The notes under the pieces: model-generated
What the model was told of the DNA's origin: nothing
The model's database searches: none
What the model saw: only the letters and a program-made list of their open reading frames with translations
Shown: positions 27,001 to 40,700 of the stretch, in pieces
Layout: every line of letters begins with the position of its first letter
How positions within the stretch are numbered: position 1 is the stretch's first letter
DNA from: Luidia sarsii
Lineage: Eukaryota; Echinodermata; Asteroidea; Paxillosida; Luidiidae
DNA length: 64,000 bases
Assembly: GCA_949987565.1 (NCBI GenBank)
Contig: OX465104.1
Location: 25,321,757-25,385,756, forward strand
Direction: 5' to 3'
Program-made: the position numbers and the translations under genes

Positions 27001-30000
27001 ATGGCTGGAGAGTGATGTGTATCACAATCAGGCGCATGTCGGTATTGAAACAGCACATGACAGGAAAATGACGTGTATTACAGTCAGTTGCATTGCGGTA
27101 TTAAAACATGACATGGCAGGAGAGTGACGTGTATCAAAGTCAGGTGCATTGCGGTAAACATGACATGGCAGGAGAGTGACATGTATCACAGTCGGCCACA
27201 TTGCGGTATTGAAACATGATATGGCAGGAGAGAGACATGTATCACAGTCAGGAGCATTGCGGTATTGAAACATGACATGGCAGGAGAGTGACATGTATCA
27301 CAGTCGGCCACATAGCGGTATTGAAACATGATATGGCAGGAGAGAGTTATGTATCACAGTCAGGCGCATTGCAGTATCGAAACACGACATTGCAGGAGAG
27401 TGGCATGTATCACAGTCAGTCGCATTGCTGAATTGAAACATGATATGGCCGGAGAGTGACGTTTATCATTGTCATGCATATAGCGGTATTGGAACATGAT
27501 ATGGCAGGAGAGAGACGTGTATCACAGTCAGGTGCATTACAGTATTGAAACCTGACATGGCAGGAGAGTGACATGTATCACGGTCAGGCACATTGCGGTA
27601 TTGAAATATGATATGGCAGGAGAGAGACATGTATCACAGTCAGGAGCTTTGCGGTATTGAAACATGACATGGCAAAGGAGTGACGTGTATCACAGTCAGG
27701 CGCATTGCGGTATTGAAAGATGACATGGCAGGAGATTGACGTGTATCACAGTCAGGTGTATTGCGGTATTGAAACATGACATGGCAGGAGAGTGACGTGT
27801 ATCACAGTCATGTGCATTGCGGTAAACATGACATGGCAGGAGAGAGACTTGTATCACAGTCAGGCGCATTGCGGTATTGAAACATGACATGGCAGGAGAG
27901 TGACAGGTATCACAGTCAGGTGCATCGCGGTATTGAAACATGACATGGCAGGAGAGTGACATGTATCACAGTCAGTCGCATTGCTGAATTGAAACATGAC
28001 ATGGCAGGAGAGTGACGTGTATCACAATCAGGCACATTGCAGTATTGAAACAGGACATGGCAGGAGAGTGACGTGTATCAAAATCAGGCACATTGCAGTA
28101 TTGAAACACGACATTGCAGGAGAGTGGCATGTATCACAGTCAGTCGCATTGCTGAATTGAAACACGATATGGTAGGAGAGTGACGTGTATCAAAGTCAGG
28201 CGCATTGTGGTATTGAAACATGACATGGCAGGAGAGAGACTTGTATCACAGTCAGGCGCATTGCGGTATTGAAACATGACATGGCAGGAGAGTGACATGT
28301 ATCACAGTCAGGTGCATCGCGGTATTGAAACATGACATGGCAGGAGAGTGACGTGTATCATAAACAGGCGCATTGCGGTATTGAAACATGACATGGCAGG
28401 AGAGTGATGTGTATCACAATCAGGCGCATGTCGGTATTGAAACAGCACATGACAGGAGAATGACGTGTATTACAGTCAGTTGCATTGCGGTATTGAAACA
28501 TGACATGGCAGGAGAGTGACGTGTATCACAGTCAGGTGCATTGCGGTAAACTTGACATGGCAGGAGAGAGACTTGTATCACAGTCAGGCGCATTGCGGTA
28601 TTGAAGCATGACATGGCAGGAGAGTGACATGTATCACAGTCGGCCACATAGCGGTATTGAAACATGATATGGCAGGAGAGAGACATGTATCACAGTCAGG
28701 AGCATTGCTGTATTGAAACATGACATGGCAGGAGAGTGACGTGTATCACGGTCAGGCGCATTGCGGTATTGAAACACAATATGGTAGGAGAGTGACGTGT
28801 ATCACAGTCTGGCGCATTGCGGTATTGAAACATGACATGGCAGGAGAGTGACATGTATCACAGTCAGTCGCATTGCTGAATTGAAACATGATATGGTAGG
28901 AGAGTGACGTGTATTACAGTCAGGCGCATTGCGTTATTGAAACATGACATGGCAGGAGAGTGACATGTATCACAGTCGGCCACATAGCGGTATTGAAACA
29001 TGATATGGCAAGAGAGAGACATGTATCACAGTCAGGAGCATTGCGGTATTGAAACATGACATGGCAGGAGAGTGACGTGTATCACAGTCAGGTGCATTGC
29101 GGTAAACATGACATGGCAGGAGAGAGACTTGTATCACAGTCAGGCGCATCGCGGTATTGAAACATGACATGGCAGGAGAGTGACTTGTATCATAGTCAGG
29201 CGCATTGCGGTATTGAAACATGACATGGCAGGAGAGTGATATGTATCACAATCAGGCGCATGTCGGTATTGAAACAGCACATGACAGGAAAATGACGTGT
29301 ATTACAGTCAGTTGCATTGCGGTATTGAAACATGACATGGCAGGAGAGTGACGTGTATCAAAGTCAGGTGCATTGCGGTAAACATGACATGGCAGGAGAG
29401 AGACTTGTATCACTGTCAGGCGCATTGCAGTATTGAAACATGACATGGCAGGAGAGTGACATGTATCACAGTCGGCCACATAGCGGTATTGAAACATGAT
29501 ATGGCAGGAGAGAGACATGTATCACAGTCAGGTGCATCGCGGTATTGAAACATGACATGGCAGGAGAGTGACATGTATCACAGTCAGTCGCATTGCTGAA
29601 TTGAAACACGATATGCTGGGAGAGTGACGTGTATCACAGTCAGGCGCATTGCGGTATTGAAACATGACATGGGAGGAGAGTGACGTGTATCATAGTCAGG
29701 CGCATTGCGGTATTGAAACATGACATGGCAGGAGAGTGATGTGTATCACAATCAGGCGCATGTCGGTATTGAAACAGCACATGACAGGAGAATGACGTGT
29801 ATTACAGTCAGTTGCATTGCGGTATTGAAACATGACATGGCAGGAGAGTGACGTGTATCACAGTCAGGTGCATTGCGGTAAACTTGACATGGCAGGAGAG
29901 AGACTTGTATCACAGTCAGGCGCATTGCGGTATTGAAGCATGACATGGCAGGAGAGTGACATGTATCACAGTCGGCCACATAGCGGTATTGAAACATGAT

Positions 30001-32411
30001 ATGGCAGGAGAGAGACATGTATCACAGTCAGGAGCATTGCTGTATTGAAACATGACATGGCAGGAGAGTGACGTGTATCACGGTCAGGCGCATTGCGGTA
30101 TTGAAACACAATATGGTAGGAGAGTGACGTGTATCACAGTCTGGCGCATTGCGGTAATGAAACATGACATGGCAGGAGAGTGACATGTATCACAGTCAGT
30201 CGCATTGCTGAATTGAAACATGATATGGTAGGAGAGTGACGTGTATTACAGTCAGGCGCATTGCGGTATTGAAACATGACATGGCAGGAGAGTGACATGT
30301 ATCACAGTCGGCCACATAGCGGTATTGAAACATGATATGGCAGGAGAGAGACATGTATCACAGTCAGGAGCATTGCGGTATTGAAACATGACATGGCAGG
30401 AGAGTGACGTGTATCACAGTCAGGTGCATTGCGGTAAACATGACATGGCAGGAGAGAGACTTGTATCACAGTCAGGCGCATTGCGGTATTGAAACATGAC
30501 ATGGCAGGAGAGTGACATGTATCACAGTCAGTCGCATTGCTGAATTAGAACATGATATGGTAGGAGAGTGACATGTATCACAGTCAGGCGCATTGCGGTA
30601 TTGAAACATGACATGGCAGGAGAGTGACGTGTATCACAGTCAGGCGCATTGCGGTATTGAAACATGACATGGCAGGAGAGTGACGTGTATCACAGTCAGT
30701 TGCATTGCGTTATTGAAACATGACACTCAGGAGAGTGACGTGTATCACAGTCAGGTGCATCGCGGTATTGAAACATGACATGGCAGGAGAGTGACTTGTA
30801 TCATAGTCAGGCGCATTTTGGTATTGAAACATTACATGGCAGGAGATTGACGTGAATCACAATCACGTGTATTGCGGTATTGAAACATGACATGGCAGGA
30901 GAGTGACGTGTATCACACTCAGGCACATTGCAGTATTGAAACACGACATTGCAGGAGAGTGGCATGTATCACAGTCAGTCGCATTGCTGAATTGGAACAT
31001 GATATGGCAGGAGAGTGACGTGTATCACAGTCAGGTGCATCGCGGTATTGAAACATGACATGGCAGGAGAGTGACTTGTATCATAGTCAGGCGCATTGCG
31101 GTATTGAAACATGACATGGCAGGAGAGTGATGTGTATCACAATCAGGCGCATGTCGGTATTGAAACAGCACATGACAGGAAAATGACGTGTATTACAGTC
31201 AGTTGCATTGCGGTATTGAAACATGACATGGCAGGAGAGTGACGTGTATTACAGTCAGGCGCATTGCGGTATTGAAACATGACATGGCAGGAGAGAGACT
31301 TGTATCACAGTCAGGTGCATTGCGGTATTGAAACATGACATGGCAGGAGAGTGACATGTATCACAGTCGGCCACATAGCGGTATTGAAACATGATATGGC
31401 AGGAGAGAGACATGTATCACAGTCAGGAGCATTGCGGTATTGAAACATGACATGGCAGGAGTGTGACGTGTATCACAGTCATGTGCATTGCGGTAAACAT
31501 GACATGGCAGGAGAGAGACTTGTATCACAGTCAGGCGCATTGAGGTATTGAAACATGACATGGCAGGAGAGTGACGTGTATCACAGTCAGGTGCATCGCG
31601 GTATTGAAACATGACATGGCAGGAGAGTGACTTGTATCATAGTCAGGCGCATTGCGGTATTGAAACATGACATGGCAGGAGAGTGATGTGTATCACAATC
31701 AGGCGCATGTCGGTATTGAAACAGCACATGACAGGAAAATGACGTGTATTACAGTCAGTTGCATTGCGGTATTGAAACATGACATGGCAGGAGAGTGACG
31801 TGTATCAAAGTCAGGTGCATTGCGGTAAACATGACATGGCAGGAGAGAGACTTGTATCACAGTCAGGCGCATTGCGGTATTGAAACATGACATGGCAGGA
31901 GAGTGACATGTATCACAGTCGGCCACATAGCGGTATTGAAACATGATATGGCAGGAGAGAGACATGTATCACAGTCAGGAGCATTGCGGTATTGAAACAT
32001 GACATGGCAGGAGAGTGACATGTATCACAGTCGGCCACATAGCGGTATTGAAACATGATATGGCAGGAGAGAGTTATGTATCACAGTCAGGCGCATTGCA
32101 GTATTGAAACACGACATTGCAGGAGAGTGGCATGTATCACAGTCAGTCGCATTGCTGAATTGAAACATGATATGGCCGGAGAGTGACGTTTATCATTGTC
32201 ATGCATATAGCGGTATTGGAACATGATATGGCAGGAGAGAGACGTGTATCACAGTCAGGTGCATTGCAGTATTGAAACCTGACATGGCAGGAGAGTGACA
32301 TGTATCACGGTCAGGCACATTGCGGTATTGAAATATGATATGGCAGGAGAGAGACATGTATCACAGTCAGGAGCATTGCGGTATTGAAACATGACATGGC
32401 AAAGGAGTGAC
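24028..32411. repeat. large higher-order block, copy 1 (8.4 kb)
   Basis: This block recurs at 35563-44394. The offset shifts along the block: 11535 bp from 24137 to about 27160, 11591 bp at 27181 (one 56-bp monomer missing here), 11483 bp from 28420 to about 30300, and 11983 bp from there to 32411. The steps reflect gain or loss of small groups of monomers after the duplication. The 500-bp step near 30300 is a deletion in this copy relative to both 22684-23384 and 41785-42485. Confidence 0.88.
25656..28164. repeat. 1500-bp higher-order period (27 monomers)
   Basis: Positions 25656-26664 match 27156-28164 at exactly 1500 bp, equal to 27 x 56 bp less three 52-bp monomers (26319, 26819, 27151). 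Markers shared at this spacing include GCAGTATCGAAACACGAC, GACGTTTATCATTGTCATGC, GGAGCTTTGCGG and GTGACAGGTATCACAG. The other large copy (35563-44394) does not carry this pair, so this expansion is younger than, or was lost from, the larger duplication. Confidence 0.88.
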
Positions 32412-35400
32412 GTGTATCACAGTCAGGCTCATTGCGGTATTGAAACATGACATGGCAGGAGAGTGACATGTATCACAGTTGGCCACATAGCGGTATTGAA
32501 ACATGATATGGCAGGAGAGAGTTATGTATCACAGTCAGGCGCATTGCGGTTTTGAAACATGACATGGCAGGAGAGTGACGTGTATCACGGTCAGGCACAT
32601 TGCGGTATTGAAACATGACATGGCAGGAGAGTGACGTGTATCACAGTCAGGCTCATTGCAGTATTGAAACACGACATTGCAGGAGAGTGGCATGTATCAC
32701 AGTCAGTCGCATTGCGGTATTGAAACATGACATGGAAGGAGAGTGACGTGTATCACGGTCAGACACATTGCGGTATTGAAATATGATATGGCAGGAGAGA
32801 GACATATATCACAGTCAGGAGCATTGCGGTATTGAATCATGACATGGCAAGAGAGTGACGTGTATCACAGTCAGGCGCATTGCGGTATTAAAACATGACA
32901 TGGCAGGAGATTGACGTGTATCACAGTCAGGTGTATTGCGGTATTGAAACATGACGTGGCAGGAGAGTAACGTTTATCACGGTCAGGCACATTGCGGTAT
33001 TGAAACATGACATGGCAGGAGAGTGACGTGTATCACGGTCAGGCACATTGCAGTATTGAAATATGATATGGCAGGAGAGAGACATGTATCACCGTCAGGA
33101 GCATTGCGGTATTGAAACATGATATGGCAGGAGAGTGACGTGTATCACAGTCAGGCGCATTGCGGTATTAAAACATGACATGGCAGGAGATTGACGTGTA
33201 TCACGGTCAGGTGTATTGCGGTATTGAAACATGACGTGGCAGGAGAGTAACTTGTATCACAGTCAGGGGCATTTTGGTATTGAAACATTACATGGCAGGA
33301 GATTGATGTGAATCACAATCAGGTGTATTGCGGTATTGAAACATGACATGGCAGGAGAGTGACGTGTATCACACTCAGGCACATTGCACTATTGAAACAG
33401 GGCATGGCAGGAGAGTGACGTGTATCACAATCAGGCACATTGCAGTATTGAAACACGACATTGCAGGAGAGTGGCATGTATCACAGTCAGTCGCATTGCT
33501 GAATTAAAACATGATATGGCAGGAGAGTGACGTGTATCATGGTCATGCATATAGCGGTATTGGAACATGATATGGCAGGACAGAGACGTGTATCACAGTC
33601 AGGTGCATTGCAGTATTGAAAGATGACATGGCAGGAGAGTGACATGTATCACGGTCAGGCGCATTGCGGTATTGAAAGATGACATGGCAGGAGGGAGACA
33701 TGTATCACAGTCAGGAGCATTGCGGTATTGAATCATGACATGGCAAGAGAGTGATGTGTATCACAGTCAGGCGCATTGCGGTATTAAAACATGACATGGC
33801 AGGAGATTGACGTGTATCACAGTCAGGTGTATTGCGGTATTGAAACATGACGTGGCAGGAGAGTAACGTTGATCACGGTCAGGCACATTGCGGTATTGAA
33901 ACATGACATGGCAGGAGAGTAACGTTGATCACGGTCAGGTGTATTGCGGTATTGAAACATGACATGGCAGGAGAGTGACGTGTATCACGGTCAGGCACAT
34001 TGCAGTATTGAAATATGATATGGCAGGAGATTGACGTGTATCACGGTCAGGTGTATTGCGGTATTGAAACATGACGTGGCAGGAGAGTAACTTGTATCAC
34101 AGTCAGGGGCATTTTGGTATTGAAACATTATATGGCAGGAGATTGATGTGAATCACAATCAGGTGTATTGCGGTATTGAAACATGACATGGCAGGAGAGT
34201 GACGTGTATCACACTCAGGCACATTGCAGTATTGAAACAGGACATGGCAGGAGAGTGACGTGTATCACAATCAGGCACATTGCAGTATTGAAACATGACA
34301 TGGCAGGAGAGAGACTTGTATCACAGTCAGGCGCATTGCGGTATTGAAACATGACATGGCAGGAGAGTGACATGTATCACAGTCAGGTGCATCGCGGTAT
34401 TGAAACATGACATGGCAGGAGAGTGACGTGTATCACAGTCAGGCCCATTGCGGTATTGAAACATGACATGGGAGGAGAGTGACGTGTATCATAGTCAGGC
34501 GCATTGCGGTATTGAAACATGACATGGCAGGAGAGTGATGTGTATCACAATCAGGCGCATGTCGGTATTGAAACAGCACATGACAGGAAAATGACGTGTA
34601 TTACAGTCAGTTGCATTGCGGTATTGAAACATGACATGGCAGGAGAGTGACGTGTATCACAGTCAGGTGTATTGCGGTATTGAAACATGACGTGGCAGGA
34701 GATTGACGTGTATCACGGTCAGGTGTATTGCGGTATTGAAACATGACGTGGCAGGAGAGTAACTTGTATCACAGTCAGGGGCATTTTGGTATTGAAACAT
34801 TACATGGCAGGAGATTGATGTGAATCACAATCAGGTGTATTGCGGTATTGAAACATGACATGGCAGGAGAATGACGTGTATCACACTCAGGCACATTGCA
34901 GTATTGAAACAGGACGTTGGCAGGAGAGTGACGTGTATCACAATCAGGCACATTGCAGTATTGAAACACGACATTGCAGGAGAGTGGCATGTATCACAGT
35001 CAGTCGCATTGCTGAATTGAAACATGATATGGCAGGAGAGTGACGTGTATCATGGTCATGCATATAGCGGTATTGGAACATGATATGGCAGGACAGAGAC
35101 GTGTATCACAGTCAGGTGCATTGCAGTATTGAAACCTGACATGGCAGGAGAGTGACATGTATCACGGTCAGGCACATTGCGGTATTGAAATATGATATGG
35201 CAGGAGAGAGACATGTATCACAGTCAGGAGCATTGCGGTATTGAAAGATGACATGGCAAAAGAGTGACGTGTATCACAGTCAGGCGCAATGCGGTATTGA
35301 AAGATGACATGGAAGGAGAGTGACATGTATCACAGTCAGTCGCATTGCTAAATTGAAACATGATATTGTAGGAGAGTGACGTGTATTACAGTCAGGCGCA

Positions 35401-37736
35401 TTGCGGTATTGAAACATGACATGGCAGGAGAGAGACTTGTATCACAGTCAGGCGCATTGCGGTATTGAAACATGACATGGCAGGAGAGTGACATGTATCA
35501 CAGTCAGGTGCATCGCGGTATTGAAACATGACATGGCAGGAGAGTGACGTGTATCACAGTCAGGCCCATTGCGGTATTGAAACATGACATGGGAGGAGAG
35601 TGACGTGTATCATAGTCAGGCGCATTGCGGTATTGAAACATGACATGGCAGGAGAGTGATGTCTATCACAATCAGGCGCATGTCGGTATTGAAACAGCAC
35701 ATGACAGGAGAATGACGTGTATTACAGTCAGTTGCATTGCGGTATTGAAACATGACATGGCAGGAGAGTGACGTGTATCACAGTCAGGTGCATTGCGGTA
35801 AACATTACATGGCAGGAGAGAGACTTGTATCACAGTCAGGCGCATTGCGGTATTGAAACATGACATGGCAGGAGAGTGACATGTATCACAGTCGGCCACA
35901 TAGCGGTATTGAAACATGATATGGCAGGAGAGAGACATGTATCACAGTCAGGAGCATTGCTGTATTGAAACATGACATGGCAGGAGAGTGACGTGTATCA
36001 CGGTCAGGCGCATTGCGGTATTGAAACACAATATGGTAGGAGAGTGACGTGTATCACAGTCAGGCGCATTGCGGTATTGAAACATGACATGGCAGGAGAG
36101 TGACATGTATCACAGTCAGTCGCATTGCTGAATTAGAACATGATATGGTAGGAGAGTGACATGTATCACAGTCAGGCGCATTGCGGTATTGAAACATGAC
36201 ATGGCAGGAGAGTGACGTGTATCACAGTCAGGCGCATTGCGGTATTGAAACATGACATGGCAGGAGAGTGACGTGTATCACAGTCAGTTGCATTGCGTTA
36301 TTGAAACATGACACTCAGGAGAGTGACATGTATCACAGTCAGGTGCATCGCGGTATTGAAACATGACATGGCAGGAGAGTGACTTGTATCATAGTCAGGC
36401 GCATTGCGGTATTGAAACATGACATGGCAGGAGAGTGATGTGTATCACAATCAGGCGCATGTCGGTATTGAAACAGCACATGACAGGAAAATGACGTGTA
36501 TTACAGTCAGTTGCATTGCGGTATTGAAACATGACATGGCAGGAGAGTGACGTGTATTACAGTCAGGCGCATTGCGGTATTGAAACATGACATGGCAGGA
36601 GAGAGACTTGTATCACAGTCAGGCGCATTCCGGTATTGAAACATGACATGGCAGGAGAGTGACATGTATCACAGTCGGCCACATAGCGGTATTGAAACAT
36701 GATATGGCAGGAGAGAGACATGTATCACAGTCAGGAGCATTGCGGTATTGAAACATGACATGGCAGGAGAGTGACGTGTATCACAGTCATGTGCATTGCG
36801 GTAAACATGACATGGCAGGAGAGAGACTTGTATCACAGTCAGGCGCATTGCAGTATTGAAACATGACATGGCAGGAGAGTGACGTGTATCACAGTCAGGT
36901 GCATCGCGGTATTGAAACATGACATGGCAGGAGAGTGACTTGTATCATAGTCAGGCGCATTGCGGTATTGAAACATGACATGGCAGGAGAGTGATGTGTA
37001 TCACAATCAGGCGCATGTCGGTATTGAAACAGCACATGACAGGAAAATGACGTGTATTACAGTCAGTTGCATTGCGGTATTGAAACATGACATGGCAGGA
37101 GAGTGACGTGTATCAAAGTCAGGTGCATTGCGGTAAACATGACATGGCAGGAGAGAGACTTGTATCACAGTCAGGCGCATTGTGGTATTGAAACATGACA
37201 TGGCAGGAGAGTGACATGTATCACAGTCGGCCACATTGCGGTATTGAAACATGATATGGCAGGAGAGAGACATGTATCACAGTCAGGAGCATTGCGGTAT
37301 TGAAACATGACATGGCAGGAGAGTGACATGTATCACAGTCGGCCACATAGCGGTATTGAAACATGATATGGCAGGAGAGAGTTATGTATCACAGTCAGGC
37401 GCATTGCAGTATCGAAACACGACATTGCAGGAGAGTGGCATGTATCACAGTCAGTCGCATTGCTGAATTGAAACATGATATGGCCGGAGAGTGACGTTTA
37501 TCATTGTCATGCATATAGCGGTATTGGAACATGATATGGCAGGAGAGAGACGTGTATCACAGTCAGGTGCATTACAGTATTGAAACCTGACATGGCAGGA
37601 GAGTGACATGTATCACGGTCAGGCACATTGCGGTATTGAAATATGATATGGCAGGAGAGAGACATGTATCACAGTCAGGAGCTTTGCGGTATTGAAACAT
37701 GACATGGCAAAGGAGTGACGTGTATCACAGTCAGGC
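32406..37736. repeat. second copy of the 10675-15948 block
   Basis: This copy lies between the two copies of the large higher-order block and overlaps the start of the second one, because 24028 onward is itself related to 13.8-15.9 kb. It has one extra 57-bp monomer near 34900. Its left boundary falls inside a monomer at GGAGTGACGTG with the 56-bp register preserved, as expected from recombination between aligned monomers. Confidence 0.85.
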
Positions 37737-40700
37737 GCATTGCGGTATTGAAAGATGACATGGCAGGAGATTGACGTGTATCACAGTCAGGTGTATTGCG
37801 GTATTGAAACATGACATGGCAGGAGAGTGACGTGTATCACAGTCATGTGCATTGCGGTAAACATGACATGGCAGGAGAGAGACTTGTATCACAGTCAGGC
37901 GCATTGCGGTATTGAAACATGACATGGCAGGAGAGTGACAGGTATCACAGTCAGGTGCATCGCGGTATTGAAACATGACATGGCAGGAGAGTGACATGTA
38001 TCACAGTCAGTCGCATTGCTGAATTGAAACATGACATGGCAGGAGAGTGACGTGTATCACAATCAGGCACATTGCAGTATTGAAACAGGACATGGCAGGA
38101 GAGTGACGTGTATCAAAATCAGGCACATTGCAGTATTGAAACACGACATTGCAGGAGAGTGGCATGTATCACAGTCAGTCGCATTGCTGAATTGAAACAT
38201 GATATGGCAGGAGAGTGACGTGTATCATGGTCATGCATATAGCGGTATTGGAACATGATATGGCAGGAGAGAGACATGTATCACAGTCAGGAGCATTGCG
38301 GTATTGAAACATGACATGGCAGGAGAGTGACGTGTATCACAGTCATGTGCATTGCGGTAAACATGACATGGCAGGAGAGAGACTTGTATCACAGTCAGGC
38401 GCATTGCAGTATTGACACATGACATGGCAGGAGAGTGACGTGTATCACAGTCAGGTGCATCGCGGTATTGAAACATGACATGGCAGGAGAGTGACTTGTA
38501 TCATAGTCAGGCGCATTGCGGTATTGAAACATGACATGGCAGGAGAGTGATGTGTATCACAATCAGGCGCATGTCGGTATTGAAACAGCACATGACAGGA
38601 AAATGACGTGTATTACAGTCAGTTGCATTGCGGTATTGAAACATGACATGGCAGGAGAGTGACGTGTATCAAAGTCAGGTGCATTGCGGTAAACATGACA
38701 TGGCAGGAGAGAGACTTGTATCACAGTCAGGCGCATTGTGGTATTGAAACATGACATGGCAGGAGAGTGACATGTATCACAGTCGGCCACATTGCGGTAT
38801 TGAAACATGATATGGCAGGAGAGAGACATGTATCACAGTCAGGAGCATTGCGGTATTGAAACATGACATGGCAGGAGAGTGACATGTATCACAGTCGGCC
38901 ACATAGCGGTATTGAAACATGATATGGCAGGAGAGAGTTATGTATCACAGTCAGGCGCATTGCAGTATCGAAACACGACATTGCAGGAGAGTGGCATGTA
39001 TCACAGTCAGTCGCATTGCTGAATTGAAACATGATATGGCCGGAGAGTGACGTTTATCATTGTCATGCATATAGCGGTATTGGAACATGATATGGCAGGA
39101 GAGAGACGTGTATCACAGTCAGGTGCATTACAGTATTGAAACCTGACATGGCAGGAGAGTGACATGTATCACGGTCAGGCACATTGCGGTATTGAAATAT
39201 GATATGGCAGGAGAGAGACATGTATCACAGTCAGGAGCTTTGCGGTATTGAAACATGACATGGCAAAGGAGTGACGTGTATCACAGTCAGGCGCTTTGCG
39301 GTATTGAAACATGACATGGCAAAGGAGTGACGTGTATCACAGTCAGGCGCATTGCGGTATTGAAACATGACATGGCAGGAGAGTGACAGGTATCACAGTC
39401 AGGTGCATCGCGGTATTGAAACATGACATGGCAGGAGAGTGACATGTATCACAGTCAGTCGCATTGCTGAATTGAAACATGACATGGCAGGAGAGTGACG
39501 TGTATCACAATCAGGCACATTGCAGTATTGAAACAGGACATGGCAGGAGAGTGACGTGTATCAAAATCAGGCAAATTGCAGTATTGAAACACGACATTGC
39601 AGGAGAGTGGCATGTATCACAGTCAGTCGCATTGCTGAATTGAAACACGATATGGTAGGAGAGTGACGTGTATCAAAGTCAGGCGCATTGCGGTATTGAA
39701 ACATGACATGGCAGGAGAGAGACTTGTATCACAGTCAGGCGCATTGCGGTATTGAAACATGACATGGCAGGAGAGTGACATGTATCACAGTCAGGTGCAT
39801 CGCGGTATTGAAACATGACATGGCAGGAGAGTGACGTGTATCATAAACAGGCGCATTGCGGTATTGAAACATGACATGGCAGGAGAGTGATGTGTATCAC
39901 AATCAGGCGCATGTCGGTATTGAAACAGCACATGACAGGAGAATGACGTGTATTACAGTCAGTTGCATTGCGGTATTGAAACATGACATGGCAGGAGAGT
40001 GACGTGTATCACAGTCAGGTGCATTGCGGTAAACTTGACATGGCAGGAGAGAGACTTGTATCACAGTCAGGCGCATTGCGGTATTGAAGCATGACATGGC
40101 AGGAGAGTGACATGTATCACAGTCGGCCACATAGCGGTATTGAAACATGATATGGCAGGAGAGAGACATGTATCACAGTCAGGAGCATTGCTGTATTGAA
40201 ACATGACATGGCAGGAGAGTGACGTGTATCACGGTCAGGCGCATTGCGGTATTGAAACACAATATGGTAGGAGAGTGACGTGTATCACAGTCTGGCGCAT
40301 TGCGGTATTGAAACATGACATGGCAGGAGAGTGACATGTATCACAGTCAGTCGCATTGCTGAATTGAAACATGATATGGTAGGAGAGTGACGTGTATTAC
40401 AGTCAGGCGCATTGCGTTATTGAAACATGACATGGCAGGAGAGTGACATGTATCACAGTCGGCCACATAGCGGTATTGAAACATGATATGGCAAGAGAGA
40501 GACATGTATCACAGTCAGGAGCATTGCGGTATTGAAACATGACATGGCAGGAGAGTGACGTGTATCACAGTCAGGTGCATTGCGGTAAACATGACATGGC
40601 AGGAGAGAGACTTGTATCACAGTCAGGCGCATCGCGGTATTGAAACATGACATGGCAGGAGAGTGACTTGTATCATAGTCAGGCGCATTGCGGTATTGAA

